A DNA stretch of 64,000 nt. It comes from Anaerolineae bacterium (GTDB taxonomy: Bacteria; Chloroflexota; Anaerolineae; Aggregatilineales; UBA3940). The stretch is taken from contig JAFGOY010000033.1 in assembly GCA_016926255.1 (NCBI GenBank), positions 1-64,000 on the forward strand, written 5' to 3'. Numbering within the stretch: the first letter of the stretch is position 1; each line of letters begins with the position of its first letter. Both the position numbers and the translations under genes were made by a program. The notes beneath the pieces were generated by a model. It was not told where the DNA came from. It searched no databases and saw only the letters and a program-made list of their open reading frames with translations. Positions 28,014 through 37,655 of the stretch are shown here, in pieces.

Positions 28014-29210
28014 TTACGGAGCCTGAACCCACTTGCCGCCCTCGGCAATGTAGAACGTCGGGCCGGTGGTGTTGCACTCGCCAGTTGCGTCGCAGCTGAT
28101 CACGCCGCTCAGACCATTGTATCCTTCCAGTCCACGGACGCCTTCAACCATGGCTGAACGCGGGAAGTACAGGTTGCCGCCCTGTTCAATCGCCACATCC
28201 TTCGCCACGCTGATCAGCGCCGCAACGATGTCATAGCCGTTCCAGGTGAACGGTGAGAGCGTCCCTGGGGGATCGCCCCATCGCTCTTCATAAGCTGCGT
28301 CGAACGCCTCTTTCTCGGGGCTGGTCGGTGGAATGAGCGAGGTGGCAATCGTGCCCTCGGAATTTTCGCCGGTCAGGTCGAGGAAGTTCTGGCCAAAGCA
28401 GCCATCATCACTGAAGAAAGTAACGCCTTCCAGCCCGGAGGATGCCATCTGGTTCTTGAGTACGGCTGCGTCGGCGTCATAGCCGCCGAAGTACAGTACT
28501 TCAGGTTCCAGTGCAGCGATACCGGCCAGCGGCGCGCTGTAGTCAGTCTCGCCGGGGGTGATCGCTTCAAAGGCTACTACTTCACCACCGAGTTTCTCGA
28601 ACTCACTCTTGACGATCTCCGCCAGACCCTGTCCGTAGGCACCACCGTCGTGCATGACGGCGATCTTGGTCGCGCCGAGCTTATTGTAGATGTATTCGGC
28701 GGCGTTGATGCCCTGAACGGTGTCGGTGAAGGCGATGCGGTTGAACACCAATGAACCCATCTCGGTCAGTGAGGGGTTGGTTGCCGAGGGTGACAGCATC
28801 GGGAAACCAGCGTCGTCGTAGATCGGAATGGCTGCCTCGGTCGAACCGGAGAAGGTGTGACCGGCAATGGCGACCATTGAGGGTTCGGAGATGAACTTGT
28901 TGGCAACCGCCGCACCACCTTCCGGTGCTCCGCCGGTGTCTTCAATCACCAGTTCGAACTGGAAACCATTGAACTCACCAAAGTCATCGATGGCGATCAA
29001 GCCACCCTGGGAGATATCGGTACCAAATGCCGAGTATTCACCTTGGGTTGGGCCTGCATAACCGATCTTGATGGTGTCTCCCTTTGCAACAACTGCACAG
29101 CCGAGCGGATCATCTGCGCATTCTTTAGGTTCTGCGGCACCGCCGCAAGCGGTTGCAAACAGTGCAACTAATAACAGGGCTGCTAACAGCCCATAAGTAC
29201 CTTTTTTCAT
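28014..29210 (-). CDS. livK: Branched-chain amino acid ABC transporter substrate-binding lipoprotein
   Basis: MKKGTYGLLAALLLVALFATACGG lipobox; IKIGYAGPTQGEYSAFGTDISQGGLIAIDD; start at 29210, not the ORF start 29267. Confidence 0.92.
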   Translation of the reverse strand: MKKGTYGLLAALLLVALFATACGGAAEPKECADDPLGCAVVAKGDTIKIGYAGPTQGEYSAFGTDISQGGLIAIDDFGEFNGFQFELVIEDTGGAPEGGAAVANKFISEPSMVAIAGHTFSGSTEAAIPIYDDAGFPMLSPSATNPSLTEMGSLVFNRIAFTDTVQGINAAEYIYNKLGATKIAVMHDGGAYGQGLAEIVKSEFEKLGGEVVAFEAITPGETDYSAPLAGIAALEPEVLYFGGYDADAAVLKNQMASSGLEGVTFFSDDGCFGQNFLDLTGENSEGTIATSLIPPTSPEKEAFDAAYEERWGDPPGTLSPFTWNGYDIVAALISVAKDVAIEQGGNLYFPRSAMVEGVRGLEGYNGLSGVISCDATGECNTTGPTFYIAEGGKWVQAP

Positions 29211-29423
29211 CTCTGGCTTCTCCTCAATCATTTGCGAAAATTGGATGATGTACAACCTCTTCAACAACGCTCTCCGGCGTCCTGGTCTGTTTCACTTGCA
29301 ACAGACCTCTCGGTCCATAGTTGGCCTCCTGTAGAAAGTTGACGTAACTTTGGGAGTTATAACTTTAAAGAAGCGTCGATCCCATCGTTCAGGATAGACG
29401 CTCCAGTAAACTCACAATGTCAA

Positions 29424-29453
29424 ATCCTATCATGCCGTATTGAAAGCTGTCAA
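29424..29453 (-). promoter_or_regulatory. Candidate livK promoter TTGACA-N18-TAGGAT
   Basis: Reverse complement ttgacagctttcaatacggcatgataggat. Confidence 0.5.
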
Positions 29454-29565
29454 GGTATGATCCAACCGGGTAGTATGGTACTTGCATTTTCCCCTGAGCG
29501 CAACATTCCGATTTCTGTTTCTCGCTGCGTTTACGCTTGGGGCAACTTGCGGTAAGATGTTTTTT

Positions 29566-30345
29566 ATGATGAAATCGTGCGATTGTCGAGTCAACTCAGT
29601 TTTATCGATGTCTGGTGCGCTGTTTTTGTTTGCTGTGGTATTGACTGGCTGCGGCTCTTCTTCGGTGACTCCGGTCGCTACCCCGGTTAACGGCGATATT
29701 CAGCAGCAGCTTGCCAATACGCCGGATCCCTTTCTCATGCAGACACTCCAGGCCGATGTCGCCGCGACTGCCGGTGAACTTGTCCAGGCGGTGCCTACCT
29801 CTACCCCCGATCGGGTCGCACAGACCGTGCCATCTGATAGTCCTGTAGGGACACTCCCGGCGGATCGGCAGGGTGCCTGCCAGGTGCCCGATGACTATGT
29901 CTTGCACAACCGGGAGGGATTTTGTTTATCTGCACCGCCGTCCTGGACTCCGTATAATATGGATGGTGGTGTTGCTGCCACACTCGGAACGACGCCCGGC
30001 CAGGTGATATCCTTGCAGCCCGAATGGGCACAGTCGGCGGCGGATTGTCATTTGACCATCTATTTGACTCGTGGCTATTCCCCGGACGATCAACTGGCCG
30101 TGCAGTATGCTCAGTTACAGAGTCGGAGTGATATTATCGAAATCACCAGCCCGCAGATGCAATTGCTTGGCGAAATGATGATTTCTGGTTTTACCTGGCG
30201 GCTGGAAGATGGCGAGAGCAGTGCGGTCTATATCGGTGAAGTGAGGTTGAATCAACTGGTTCATATCAGTTTTGGTGGTAACAACTGCCCGGCGGATGAT
30301 CTATTTCCCGTTTTGGAGACTTTGCGATTTAATAGTGATCGTTGA
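29566..30345 (+). CDS. Putative lipoprotein, unknown function
   Basis: MMKSCDCRVNSVLSMSGALFLFAVVLTGCGSS lipobox. Confidence 0.6.
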   Translation: MMKSCDCRVNSVLSMSGALFLFAVVLTGCGSSSVTPVATPVNGDIQQQLANTPDPFLMQTLQADVAATAGELVQAVPTSTPDRVAQTVPSDSPVGTLPADRQGACQVPDDYVLHNREGFCLSAPPSWTPYNMDGGVAATLGTTPGQVISLQPEWAQSAADCHLTIYLTRGYSPDDQLAVQYAQLQSRSDIIEITSPQMQLLGEMMISGFTWRLEDGESSAVYIGEVRLNQLVHISFGGNNCPADDLFPVLETLRFNSDR

Positions 30346-30436
30346 ACGAACCATTCGAATGTCTGCTATATTCAAACCATTGTTTGGTTGAGATTATTCT
30401 CCGAAGCATCATATAGCATTGGAAGGTGGAGAGACC

Positions 30437-31108
30437 ATGAGCAATAACGAATTCTATGGCGGAGATGAAGAACGCGAGGCTGCCGAAGATCGCATCCGGC
30501 GGATCCGTGAAGGGGGAGGCGCAGCGCCCGAACCGGCGCCATCGTATGATGACGGGCTTGGCGAATCGGAGGCGGTTGCGCGGGCGCGTGCCCGCGTAGA
30601 CAGAACCCGTGCTGCCGTCGGTGTCGACGATAGCCAATCGGCTGTCCGTTCGCGGGAAGGCCAGAAGAAGACCGGCGGACGCGGTCGTCAGGCAGTTGTC
30701 GTGATCGGTGGCATTGTCGCAATCGGTGTTCTGGTTGTCTTGATCATTCTTATGGTGCGCGGTCTGGGGAGTGGATCGCTTCCCTTTGGCGCGACCAAAA
30801 CGCCGACCCCCACTGCAACACCCGATTCGACTGCTACCCCACTTCCCACCGAGACGCCCACACCCACCCAGAAAGCCCCCTCAACGCTCGCCCTGCCGCC
30901 GCTGACCTGTATTTTCCAGAGCGGTGAAGGCTGTTTCGATTATTGCGCCGACAGCGCCAACCAGAGCGAATGTGACTCGGCCCGTGATTTCGTTCGCGCC
31001 CAGGGAGCCGATCCGGAGTTCTGGCTCAAATGTATTGCTCCCGGCCCAGGTGCCAATGAGGGTAATCCACAGCAGTGTCTGGAAGACGCCTGGAGAGAGA
31101 ATCAATAG
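30437..31108 (+). CDS. Single-TM protein with Thr/Pro-rich linker and Cys-rich extracytoplasmic tail
   Basis: MSNNEFYGGDEEREAAEDRIRRIREGG..TM..TPTPTATPDSTATPLPTETPTPTQ..CIFQSGEGCFDYCADSANQSECDSARDF; RBS ggaaggtggagag. Confidence 0.65.
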   Translation: MSNNEFYGGDEEREAAEDRIRRIREGGGAAPEPAPSYDDGLGESEAVARARARVDRTRAAVGVDDSQSAVRSREGQKKTGGRGRQAVVVIGGIVAIGVLVVLIILMVRGLGSGSLPFGATKTPTPTATPDSTATPLPTETPTPTQKAPSTLALPPLTCIFQSGEGCFDYCADSANQSECDSARDFVRAQGADPEFWLKCIAPGPGANEGNPQQCLEDAWRENQ

Positions 31109-31110
31109 TC

Positions 31111-31350
31111 ATGGAGAACGGGGTAGGGGGAAAAATGTCGCCGAAGCTGTCCCAGGTTGTCGGGATTGTACTTGGCATTGCCGGGACCGTGATCGTCACC
31201 GTCTCCATATTCGCCGATCAGATTGGGCTGGGTAAGACTCGGACCTATCTTGGCCGGTACCAGTATTGGGCGATCTGTTTTGGCATGGTAGTGCTCGTCG
31301 TGGCGGCAGTGTTCTATCTGCTCGGTACCCCACCCATCGAGGGTGACTGA
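31111..31350 (+). CDS. Small two-TM membrane protein
   Basis: KLSQVVGIVLGIAGTVIVTVSIFADQIGLGKTRTYLGRYQYWAICFGMVVLVVAAVFYLLG. Confidence 0.5.
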   Translation: MENGVGGKMSPKLSQVVGIVLGIAGTVIVTVSIFADQIGLGKTRTYLGRYQYWAICFGMVVLVVAAVFYLLGTPPIEGD

Positions 31351-31374
31351 TATCACTATCCAGGGAAAACAAAA

Positions 31375-31411
31375 AATCGGGTAGGTTGGTGTTTCCCAAA
31401 CCTACCCGATT
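31375..31411. terminator. Bidirectional terminator hairpin between convergent genes
   Basis: aatcgggtaggtt-N11-aacctacccgatt, perfect 13 bp stem flanked by A-run and T-rich tail. Confidence 0.8.
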
Positions 31412-31447
31412 CTTGTTGTTGACTACATGGAATTATTGAACATCAAT

Positions 31448-31487
31448 TGCGAGCGGTAGCGAGCACCTGAATTAGTGTAATTCGCGG
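31448..31487. repeat. Interspersed repeat copy B
   Basis: tgcgagcggtagcgagcacctgaattagtgtaattcgcgg, matches 10679. Confidence 0.6.
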
Positions 31488-31512
31488 ACAAATGATTCTC
31501 ATGATCTTTCCC

Positions 31513-32370
31513 CTAAACCAGCAGATCGGGAATCTGCTCCGGGTGATCGGCCACCTTGACCCCGACCGCTTCCAGCGCAGCGATCTTGTCTTCGGCGGTT
31601 CCCACCCCACCTTCCACGATTGCCCCCGCGTGTCCCATCCGTTTGCCCGGTGGGGCCGTCCGCCCGGCAATGAAGCTGACCACCGGTTTGGTAACCCGTT
31701 CGGCGATGAACCGGGCCGCCTTTTCTTCGTCCGTCCCGCCGATCTCCCCGATCATCACGATTTGTTCCGTCGCCGCGTCGTCTTCGAACAGGCCCAGCAC
31801 ATCCACGAAGCTCGTTCCGTTGACCGGGTCTCCCCCGATCCCCACGCACGTCGACTGCCCGATCCCCCGTCGAGTCAGCGCATCGACCACTTCATAGGTC
31901 AATGTCCCAGAACGTGATACCACTCCAATCGGGCCGGGTGTCGCGATATGCCCTGGCATAATCCCGACCTTTGCTTCGCCGGGAGTCAGCAAACCGGGGC
32001 AGTTTGGCCCGACCAGCCGCACGCCCTTTTGATCCAGGTACGCCCGCACCCGGATCATGTCGAGCACCGGAATCCCCTCGGTGATTGCGATGATCAGCGG
32101 GATACCGGAGTCGGCAGCTTCGTAGATTGCGTCGGCGGCGAAGTGCGAAGGCACATAGATGATCGAACAGTTCGCGCCGGTCGCCTCGACTGCCGCCCTG
32201 ACCGTATCGAAAACTGGCACCTTGCCGACCCATTCACCACCCCTGCCGGGAGTCACCCCTCCGACCACGTTCGTGCCATAGGCAACCATCTGCTCCGTAT
32301 GGAAGCTGCCTTCTCGACCTGTAATGCCCTGTACGATCAATCTCGTGTTTTTGTCGACCAGGATTGCCAT
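31513..32370 (-). CDS. sucD: Succinyl-CoA synthetase alpha subunit
   Basis: [58 protein letters not shown]. Confidence 0.96.
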   Translation of the reverse strand: MAILVDKNTRLIVQGITGREGSFHTEQMVAYGTNVVGGVTPGRGGEWVGKVPVFDTVRAAVEATGANCSIIYVPSHFAADAIYEAADSGIPLIIAITEGIPVLDMIRVRAYLDQKGVRLVGPNCPGLLTPGEAKVGIMPGHIATPGPIGVVSRSGTLTYEVVDALTRRGIGQSTCVGIGGDPVNGTSFVDVLGLFEDDAATEQIVMIGEIGGTDEEKAARFIAERVTKPVVSFIAGRTAPPGKRMGHAGAIVEGGVGTAEDKIAALEAVGVKVADHPEQIPDLLV

Positions 32371-32382
32371 TTGTCACTCTTC

Positions 32383-33519
32383 CTATGCGGATTGGGCAGC
32401 TTGGACGGCCAGTTTTGCTGCTTCTGATAGTGTCTCGGCGGTGATCATCTTTGCTTCGGCCAGCAGTTCACGGCCTTCTTTTTCATTTGTCCCCACCAAT
32501 CGGGCGATCATCGGCACATCCGGCTTGACTTCCTCCAGCGCAGCCAGAATCCCTTTTGCCACTTCGTCGCAGCGGGTAATCCCGCCGAAGATATTGAACA
32601 GCACCGCCTTGACATTTGGATCGGACAGGATGATCTCCAGCGCGGTGGCGACCGTTTCGGCCTTTGCCCCGCCACCGATATCGAGGAAGTTGGCCGGTGT
32701 GCCGCCGTACAACTTGACGACGTCCATCGTCGCCATCGCTAATCCGGCCCCGTTCACCATGCAGCCGATCTCTCCATCCAGTTTGATGTAGCTCAGGTGT
32801 GATTCGCGGGCTTTCGTTTCGGCCTCCGGTTCGTCGCTCGTATCGCGCTGTGCGGCCAGTTCGGGCTGGCGGTTGAGCGCGTTGTCATCGATCACCATCT
32901 TCCCGTCAACCGCCAGTAACGTCCCCTCGCCGGTCAGCACCAGTGGGTTGATCTCCGCCAGCGTCGCGTCGCTGGCGAGTACACAATCGTATAATCCTTT
33001 TGCGATCTGGTAGAACTCTTTCCAGTTCTCCCGGTGGATACCTACCCGGTTGGCGATGTCGTGAGTCTGGTAGCGCCGTATGCCCAGGAACGGGTCGATA
33101 TGCATCTTGACGATTTTTTCTGGCGTCGTCGCCGCCACCTCTTCGATGTCGACCCCGCCTTCACCCGATGCGATCAGCACCGTGCGGCGTGCTGCGCGGT
33201 CGGTTGTAATGCCTAGATATACCTCGTCGACGATCTCCGCTGCCGGATCGATCAGCACTTTCGTAACTTCCAGCCCTTTGATGTCCATCCCCAGGATCGC
33301 CTGCGCTTGCTGCATCGCTTCGTCGGGAGTTTTAGCGAGTTTGACCCCGCCCGCCTTGCCCCGTCCGCCGACCAATACCTGCGCTTTGACGACCACCGGC
33401 CCGCCGATCTCGTCGGCGATGGCGTAAGCCTGTTCCGGCGTCGTCGCGATCTTCCCCTGCGGAATCGGGATATCGAACTCGGCAAATCTGAACTTTGACT
33501 GGTACTCGTGGAGTTTCAC
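32383..33519 (-). CDS. sucC: Succinyl-CoA synthetase beta subunit
   Basis: [68 protein letters not shown]. Confidence 0.96.
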   Translation of the reverse strand: MKLHEYQSKFRFAEFDIPIPQGKIATTPEQAYAIADEIGGPVVVKAQVLVGGRGKAGGVKLAKTPDEAMQQAQAILGMDIKGLEVTKVLIDPAAEIVDEVYLGITTDRAARRTVLIASGEGGVDIEEVAATTPEKIVKMHIDPFLGIRRYQTHDIANRVGIHRENWKEFYQIAKGLYDCVLASDATLAEINPLVLTGEGTLLAVDGKMVIDDNALNRQPELAAQRDTSDEPEAETKARESHLSYIKLDGEIGCMVNGAGLAMATMDVVKLYGGTPANFLDIGGGAKAETVATALEIILSDPNVKAVLFNIFGGITRCDEVAKGILAALEEVKPDVPMIARLVGTNEKEGRELLAEAKMITAETLSEAAKLAVQAAQSA

Positions 33520-33605
33520 AGTGTCTCCTTACGGGGTTTTCAAATACAAAGGTGACCTGACTTCTTGATTATATAATTCGTATGCAGCGTACACCACCGG
33601 CATCA

Positions 33606-34439
33606 TTACGGTATCGTCACCCCAACCAGTTCCAGCGTCGCTCCCCCCTCCAGCGGGATCGCGCTGCCGTTCGTACTGATCATCCCGCCCAGGTAGCTTA
33701 CCCTGACCGGGCCAGCACCTTCGGCGTAGTGAATTCGGGCCGCCGTGTTGATCAGCACCCGTGCCGCTGAACCGTCGGCGAGTTGGAGTTGAAGGTCGAA
33801 AAGGGCATCCTGTTTGATTGCCAGTGCCAGGAATGTCCCTGCCGGTACGGTCACGTTTTCCAGTTGTTCCGTCTCGTGAACCAGCACGATGCTGCCGCTG
33901 GTGATTGTCCCCCCCAGTCCCTCCGGGAGGTTGATCGTGCCGCCCGCGTTCATCTGGATATCCCACCATGCCGGTTGTCCGAGCGGCAGCAGTTCCGATT
34001 CGTAGGTCAGGTAATTGCCGATTGGGTTGCTTCCCGTGATCCCCATCCCAAGCGAAGGATCGCCGGAAGGCAGCGGCGGCAGCCCGATGATCGCATTGTC
34101 CTGGCACAGTATCGATGCTTCATAATCTCCCGCGTAGAGGAAGGCCCCGTCTTCGATGGCGATGCTCGACAATATAATCTCGCTGGTTCCTTCAGCCGTG
34201 CTGAGTTGGTAGCGCCACTCGGCGCTGTCGTGGAGGGGCCACAGCAGGTGGTTACACACACCCGACACCTCGCCCGGCGCAGCTTCTACTGCCGTCGGTG
34301 GGGCCATTCCTTCCGGCGTTGCCGTCACATAGATGATCGCCGGGGTTGGTTCCTCTGCTTCCTTCTTGCAGGCCGCCATCCCCAGGCCGATCACACTGAT
34401 AGACAATATAAGAATGATTATTCGGGTAAACGGTTTCAT
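33606..34439 (-). CDS. Putative lipoprotein
   Basis: MKPFTRIIILILSISVIGLGMAACKKEAEEPTPAIIYVTATPEG; RBS gaggaaggga. Confidence 0.65.
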   Translation of the reverse strand: MKPFTRIIILILSISVIGLGMAACKKEAEEPTPAIIYVTATPEGMAPPTAVEAAPGEVSGVCNHLLWPLHDSAEWRYQLSTAEGTSEIILSSIAIEDGAFLYAGDYEASILCQDNAIIGLPPLPSGDPSLGMGITGSNPIGNYLTYESELLPLGQPAWWDIQMNAGGTINLPEGLGGTITSGSIVLVHETEQLENVTVPAGTFLALAIKQDALFDLQLQLADGSAARVLINTAARIHYAEGAGPVRVSYLGGMISTNGSAIPLEGGATLELVGVTIP

Positions 34440-34534
34440 TCCCTTCCTCACCGGGCGATTGCATCACCCCTGTAGTATAATCGAGAAAGGTGCAACCGTC
34501 GTGTGTCGTCAGCTAATAGATAGGATACCGGTGG

Positions 34535-36061
34535 ATGGTATTTGAACAAGAACTCGATCTCCTGATTCGCTCCAACTATCCCATTATCTACATCCCGACC
34601 CCTGAGGAAGAGCGCGCCGAGCAGTTGATCGCGCGGGTGGCCGAAAAAGGGTCGCCGTCTCGCCGTCTGCATACCTGGGACTATATCTCCGGCTTCGAAG
34701 ACGGTGCTGGTCGGATCAACCCCTTGCAGGCGATAGATGAGATCATTAAATTCCAGAGCGATCTCCCGGCGGTTTTCGTCATGCGTGACTTTCACCGTTT
34801 CCTTGAAGATGTCCAGGTATCCCGCAAGATCAGGAACCTTTCCCGCCATCTTCAAAATACCCGCAAGACCATGATCATCCTTGCCCCCACGCTCTCCATT
34901 CCTGCCGATCTTGCCGAAGATATCACTGTCCTTGACCTCGTTCCACCCACGCCGGACGAGATCGATGCGGAACTTGATGCAGTATTGGAAAACGTTCCGG
35001 TGCAGTTGTCGCCGGGGAGCAGGGAGGCGCTGGTCAAAGCCTGTCAGGGTTTGACCATGAACCGCATCCGCCTGGGTCTTGCCCGTGCGATTGCTCTCTA
35101 TGCCCGTCTTGATGAACGGGCAATTCCCCTGATGCTCGCCGAGAAGAAACAGCAGATTCGCCGCACCGAAGTCCTGGAGTTCTGGCCCGTTACCGAAACC
35201 GTCGATGATATCGGCGGGCTGGACATTTTGAAGATGTGGCTCAACCAGCGGTCGGCAGCCTTTACCACCGAAGCCCGCGAATATGGTCTGCCCCACCCGA
35301 AAGGCGTGCTGCTGGTCGGTATTCAGGGCACCGGTAAATCGCTCTCGGCGAAAGCCATTGCCAGCCTGTGGCAGCTTCCCCTCCTTCGTCTTGATATTGG
35401 CCGCCTCATGGGTGGACTGGTCGGCCAGAGCGAAGCCAAGACCCGTGAGATGATCCATATCGCCGAGGCGATGGCCCCCTGCGTCCTGTTTGTCGACGAA
35501 CTGGATAAAGGTTTCGCCGGGCTGGGATCGGGGTTTGTTGGTGATTCGGGTACGACGGCCAGGGTGCTGGGTACGATCCTCACCTGGATGGAGGAGAAGA
35601 CCTCCGCCGTCTTCATCGCGGCGACGGCTAACGCGGTCGAGACGCTCCCGCCGGAGGTGCTCCGCAAGGGCCGTTTTGACGAGATATTCTTCATCGATCT
35701 TCCCAGCGAGCGCGAGCGCCGCGAGATATTCGAGGTCCATCTCTCGAAAGTCCGTGAGAACCGCCTGCGCGAGTTCGATCTCGGCGAACTGGCTTTTCAG
35801 AGCGAAGGCTTCAACGGCGCGGAAATCGAGCAGGCCATCGTCGACGCGATGCACACGGCTTTCGACGAGCGCCGTGAATTCCAGACTGAGGATATCCTGA
35901 TAGCAATGTCGCAGATTGTCCCGCTCAGCAAAACCTCGCAGGAGCGCATCCGTAATCTGCAAGAGTGGGCGGCCAGTGGCCGCTGTCGCCCGGCCAGCAC
36001 CGACGCGGCCCAGGCCGGTCTGATGGGCCAGCTTTTCGGGAATGCCGGTCTGCCGAGCTAA
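34535..36061 (+). CDS. Ycf46-like AAA+ ATPase
   Basis: N-term domain DLLIRSNYPIIYIPTPEEERAEQLI; Walker A GIQGTGKS, Walker B CVLFVDELDKGF, arginine-finger region EVLRKGRFDEIFFIDLPSERERREIF. Confidence 0.88.
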   Translation: MVFEQELDLLIRSNYPIIYIPTPEEERAEQLIARVAEKGSPSRRLHTWDYISGFEDGAGRINPLQAIDEIIKFQSDLPAVFVMRDFHRFLEDVQVSRKIRNLSRHLQNTRKTMIILAPTLSIPADLAEDITVLDLVPPTPDEIDAELDAVLENVPVQLSPGSREALVKACQGLTMNRIRLGLARAIALYARLDERAIPLMLAEKKQQIRRTEVLEFWPVTETVDDIGGLDILKMWLNQRSAAFTTEAREYGLPHPKGVLLVGIQGTGKSLSAKAIASLWQLPLLRLDIGRLMGGLVGQSEAKTREMIHIAEAMAPCVLFVDELDKGFAGLGSGFVGDSGTTARVLGTILTWMEEKTSAVFIAATANAVETLPPEVLRKGRFDEIFFIDLPSERERREIFEVHLSKVRENRLREFDLGELAFQSEGFNGAEIEQAIVDAMHTAFDERREFQTEDILIAMSQIVPLSKTSQERIRNLQEWAASGRCRPASTDAAQAGLMGQLFGNAGLPS

Positions 36062-36117
36062 ATCATTCCAATGATTTATTTGCGGTATAATACACTTATC
36101 GGGTACTGAAGTGATGT

Positions 36118-36148
36118 TGAGGTGACCCTGATAGTTCACCTCAGGAGG
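36118..36148 (+). promoter_or_regulatory. Hairpin abutting the Shine-Dalgarno of the DUF1257 gene
   Basis: tgaggtga-N10-tcacctca then AGGAGG (36143-36148), ATG at 36156; TATAAT at 36086-36091. Confidence 0.5.
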
Positions 36149-36155
36149 ATGTGCA

Positions 36156-36530
36156 ATGTCGCACTTCACACGCGTTCAAACCAGGCTCAGCGATCTGATA
36201 ATTCTCGAAAAGGCGCTGGTTGAGTTGAATTATCGCGTCGAGGAAAACGGGATCGTTCGTGATTTCGGTGATAACGAAGAGTCCGTCGATCTGTTGATCC
36301 GTACCGGCGAGCCTTATGACATTGGGTTCAAGCTGGTTGACGGGTCGATCAAAGTCGTCGGCGACTTCTCCGCGCTGAAATGGAATCCTAGGCAGTTCCT
36401 CGACCGTGTCACCCAGCGTTATGCCTATCTGACGGTGCTCGATCAGGCCGAAGAAAAAGGCTGGCAGCTCTCCGCTGAGGAAGTTCAGCCGGATGGCTCG
36501 ATCCGCCTTGTAATGCAGCGTTGGGTTTGA
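36156..36530 (+). CDS. DUF1257 / Ycf35-like protein
   Basis: MSHFTRVQTRLSDLIILEKALVELNYRVEENG..YDIGFKLVDGSIKVVGDFSAL. Confidence 0.8.
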   Translation: MSHFTRVQTRLSDLIILEKALVELNYRVEENGIVRDFGDNEESVDLLIRTGEPYDIGFKLVDGSIKVVGDFSALKWNPRQFLDRVTQRYAYLTVLDQAEEKGWQLSAEEVQPDGSIRLVMQRWV

Positions 36531-36547
36531 ACAGGGGAAAGTGATCT

Positions 36548-36751
36548 ATGCCCGGCAAGCAGCAAATCGAATTCATTATCAAACCGGATGGCAGCGTCGA
36601 AGAGCGGGTGACCGGTATGACCGGCCCCGACTGCGTCGAGCAGACCGCCGATATCGAGCATGCGTTGGGCGATGTTGTGGAACGTGAGCACACCTCCGAC
36701 TATTATAAGAATCAACAGCAGTCAGATAATACGGTCAGCACCGGGTCATGA
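36548..36751 (+). CDS. DUF2997-like small protein
   Basis: KQQIEFIIKPDGSVEERVTGMTGPDCVEQTADIEHALG. Confidence 0.75.
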   Translation: MPGKQQIEFIIKPDGSVEERVTGMTGPDCVEQTADIEHALGDVVEREHTSDYYKNQQQSDNTVSTGS

Positions 36752-36954
36752 TGCATACCGTGCCCGGCAAGGACCGTCAGCCTGTGCCGCAGGGTGAGGA
36801 CGGGGTACAAAACCTGCTCCCGGTCGAAGTTGAAGTCTATATCGACCCGGACGGGGCGGTCACCTTCGCCGATCTTGAGGCCAGCCTGATTTCCGTTGCC
36901 GAAAAGCTCGATGGTCAGGCTGGTGCAGATCGCGATGCTGTCATTGAGGATTAA
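36748..36954 (+). CDS. Small acidic protein of unknown function
   Basis: ATGA overlap with the preceding gene; 68 aa PVEVEVYIDPDGAVTFADLEASLISVAEKLDG. Confidence 0.5.
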   Translation: MMHTVPGKDRQPVPQGEDGVQNLLPVEVEVYIDPDGAVTFADLEASLISVAEKLDGQAGADRDAVIED

Positions 36955-36978
36955 TCACGAATTGGGTAAATAGAGAAA

Positions 36979-37635
36979 ATGTCGTGGCGTTTGTCTCAAA
37001 TCAGAATGAGTGTCCGGCCAAAGACGCTGGTTATCCTCCGTCGAGTCCCCGCAGTCGTTATCAGCCTGATAAAAGAGTGGATCGGTGTCATTGGTTTGAG
37101 GCGCGAGGTAACCCACCTCAAAGCGAAGCGCTACGATGAATTGTCGATAACCGCTAGCGGCCTGCGCCGGGCGCTGAAAACACAGCGCCGCGCCTACGCC
37201 GATCTTCTCGAACAGCTTCAATCCCGTGAAGCAGAAATTGACAGGCTTAAAAAGGCGCTGGCTGATCGTGAAGCGAGTCAGGAGTCGGCAGCGGGCGGTG
37301 ACCATGTAATACTCTTTCGCCGTTTCCGTTCGATGCTGACCCAGCTTCCCACCTTGGAATCTGAAGTAAACAACGGCGCAAGCATACAGGCTGGCGACGT
37401 TCTGTCGATTCTCTCCCCTCTCGACGAGTGGCTTGAGGAATCTGGCATTGTCTCGATCGGGCAGGTAGGTGAGGAAACCAGTTTCGACCCCACCCTTCAC
37501 CGCGCCGTCGGTCGCGGGGCGCGTTCGGTCGTTATGGGGGATCGTGTTAATGTGAAGTATGTCGGTTATCGCCTCGATTCAGAGATATTGACCAAAGCTC
37601 AGGTGACTCTGGCCTCGAATATTGAACCTCATTAA
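36979..37635 (+). CDS. GrpE-like nucleotide exchange factor
   Basis: Coiled coil EQLQSREAEIDRLKKALADRE then FDPTLHRAVGRG...GDRVNVKYVGYRLDSEILTKAQVTL, and directly 5' of an Hsp70 gene. Confidence 0.65.
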   Translation: MSWRLSQIRMSVRPKTLVILRRVPAVVISLIKEWIGVIGLRREVTHLKAKRYDELSITASGLRRALKTQRRAYADLLEQLQSREAEIDRLKKALADREASQESAAGGDHVILFRRFRSMLTQLPTLESEVNNGASIQAGDVLSILSPLDEWLEESGIVSIGQVGEETSFDPTLHRAVGRGARSVVMGDRVNVKYVGYRLDSEILTKAQVTLASNIEPH

Positions 37636-37655
37636 TCTGATTTGAATAACTTTAT

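Noticed and set aside
34448-36169. 573-aa minus-strand ORF opposite the AAA+ gene
   Set aside because: Antisense shadow of a well-supported AAA+ coding sequence; the translation has no recognisable domain and no RBS.
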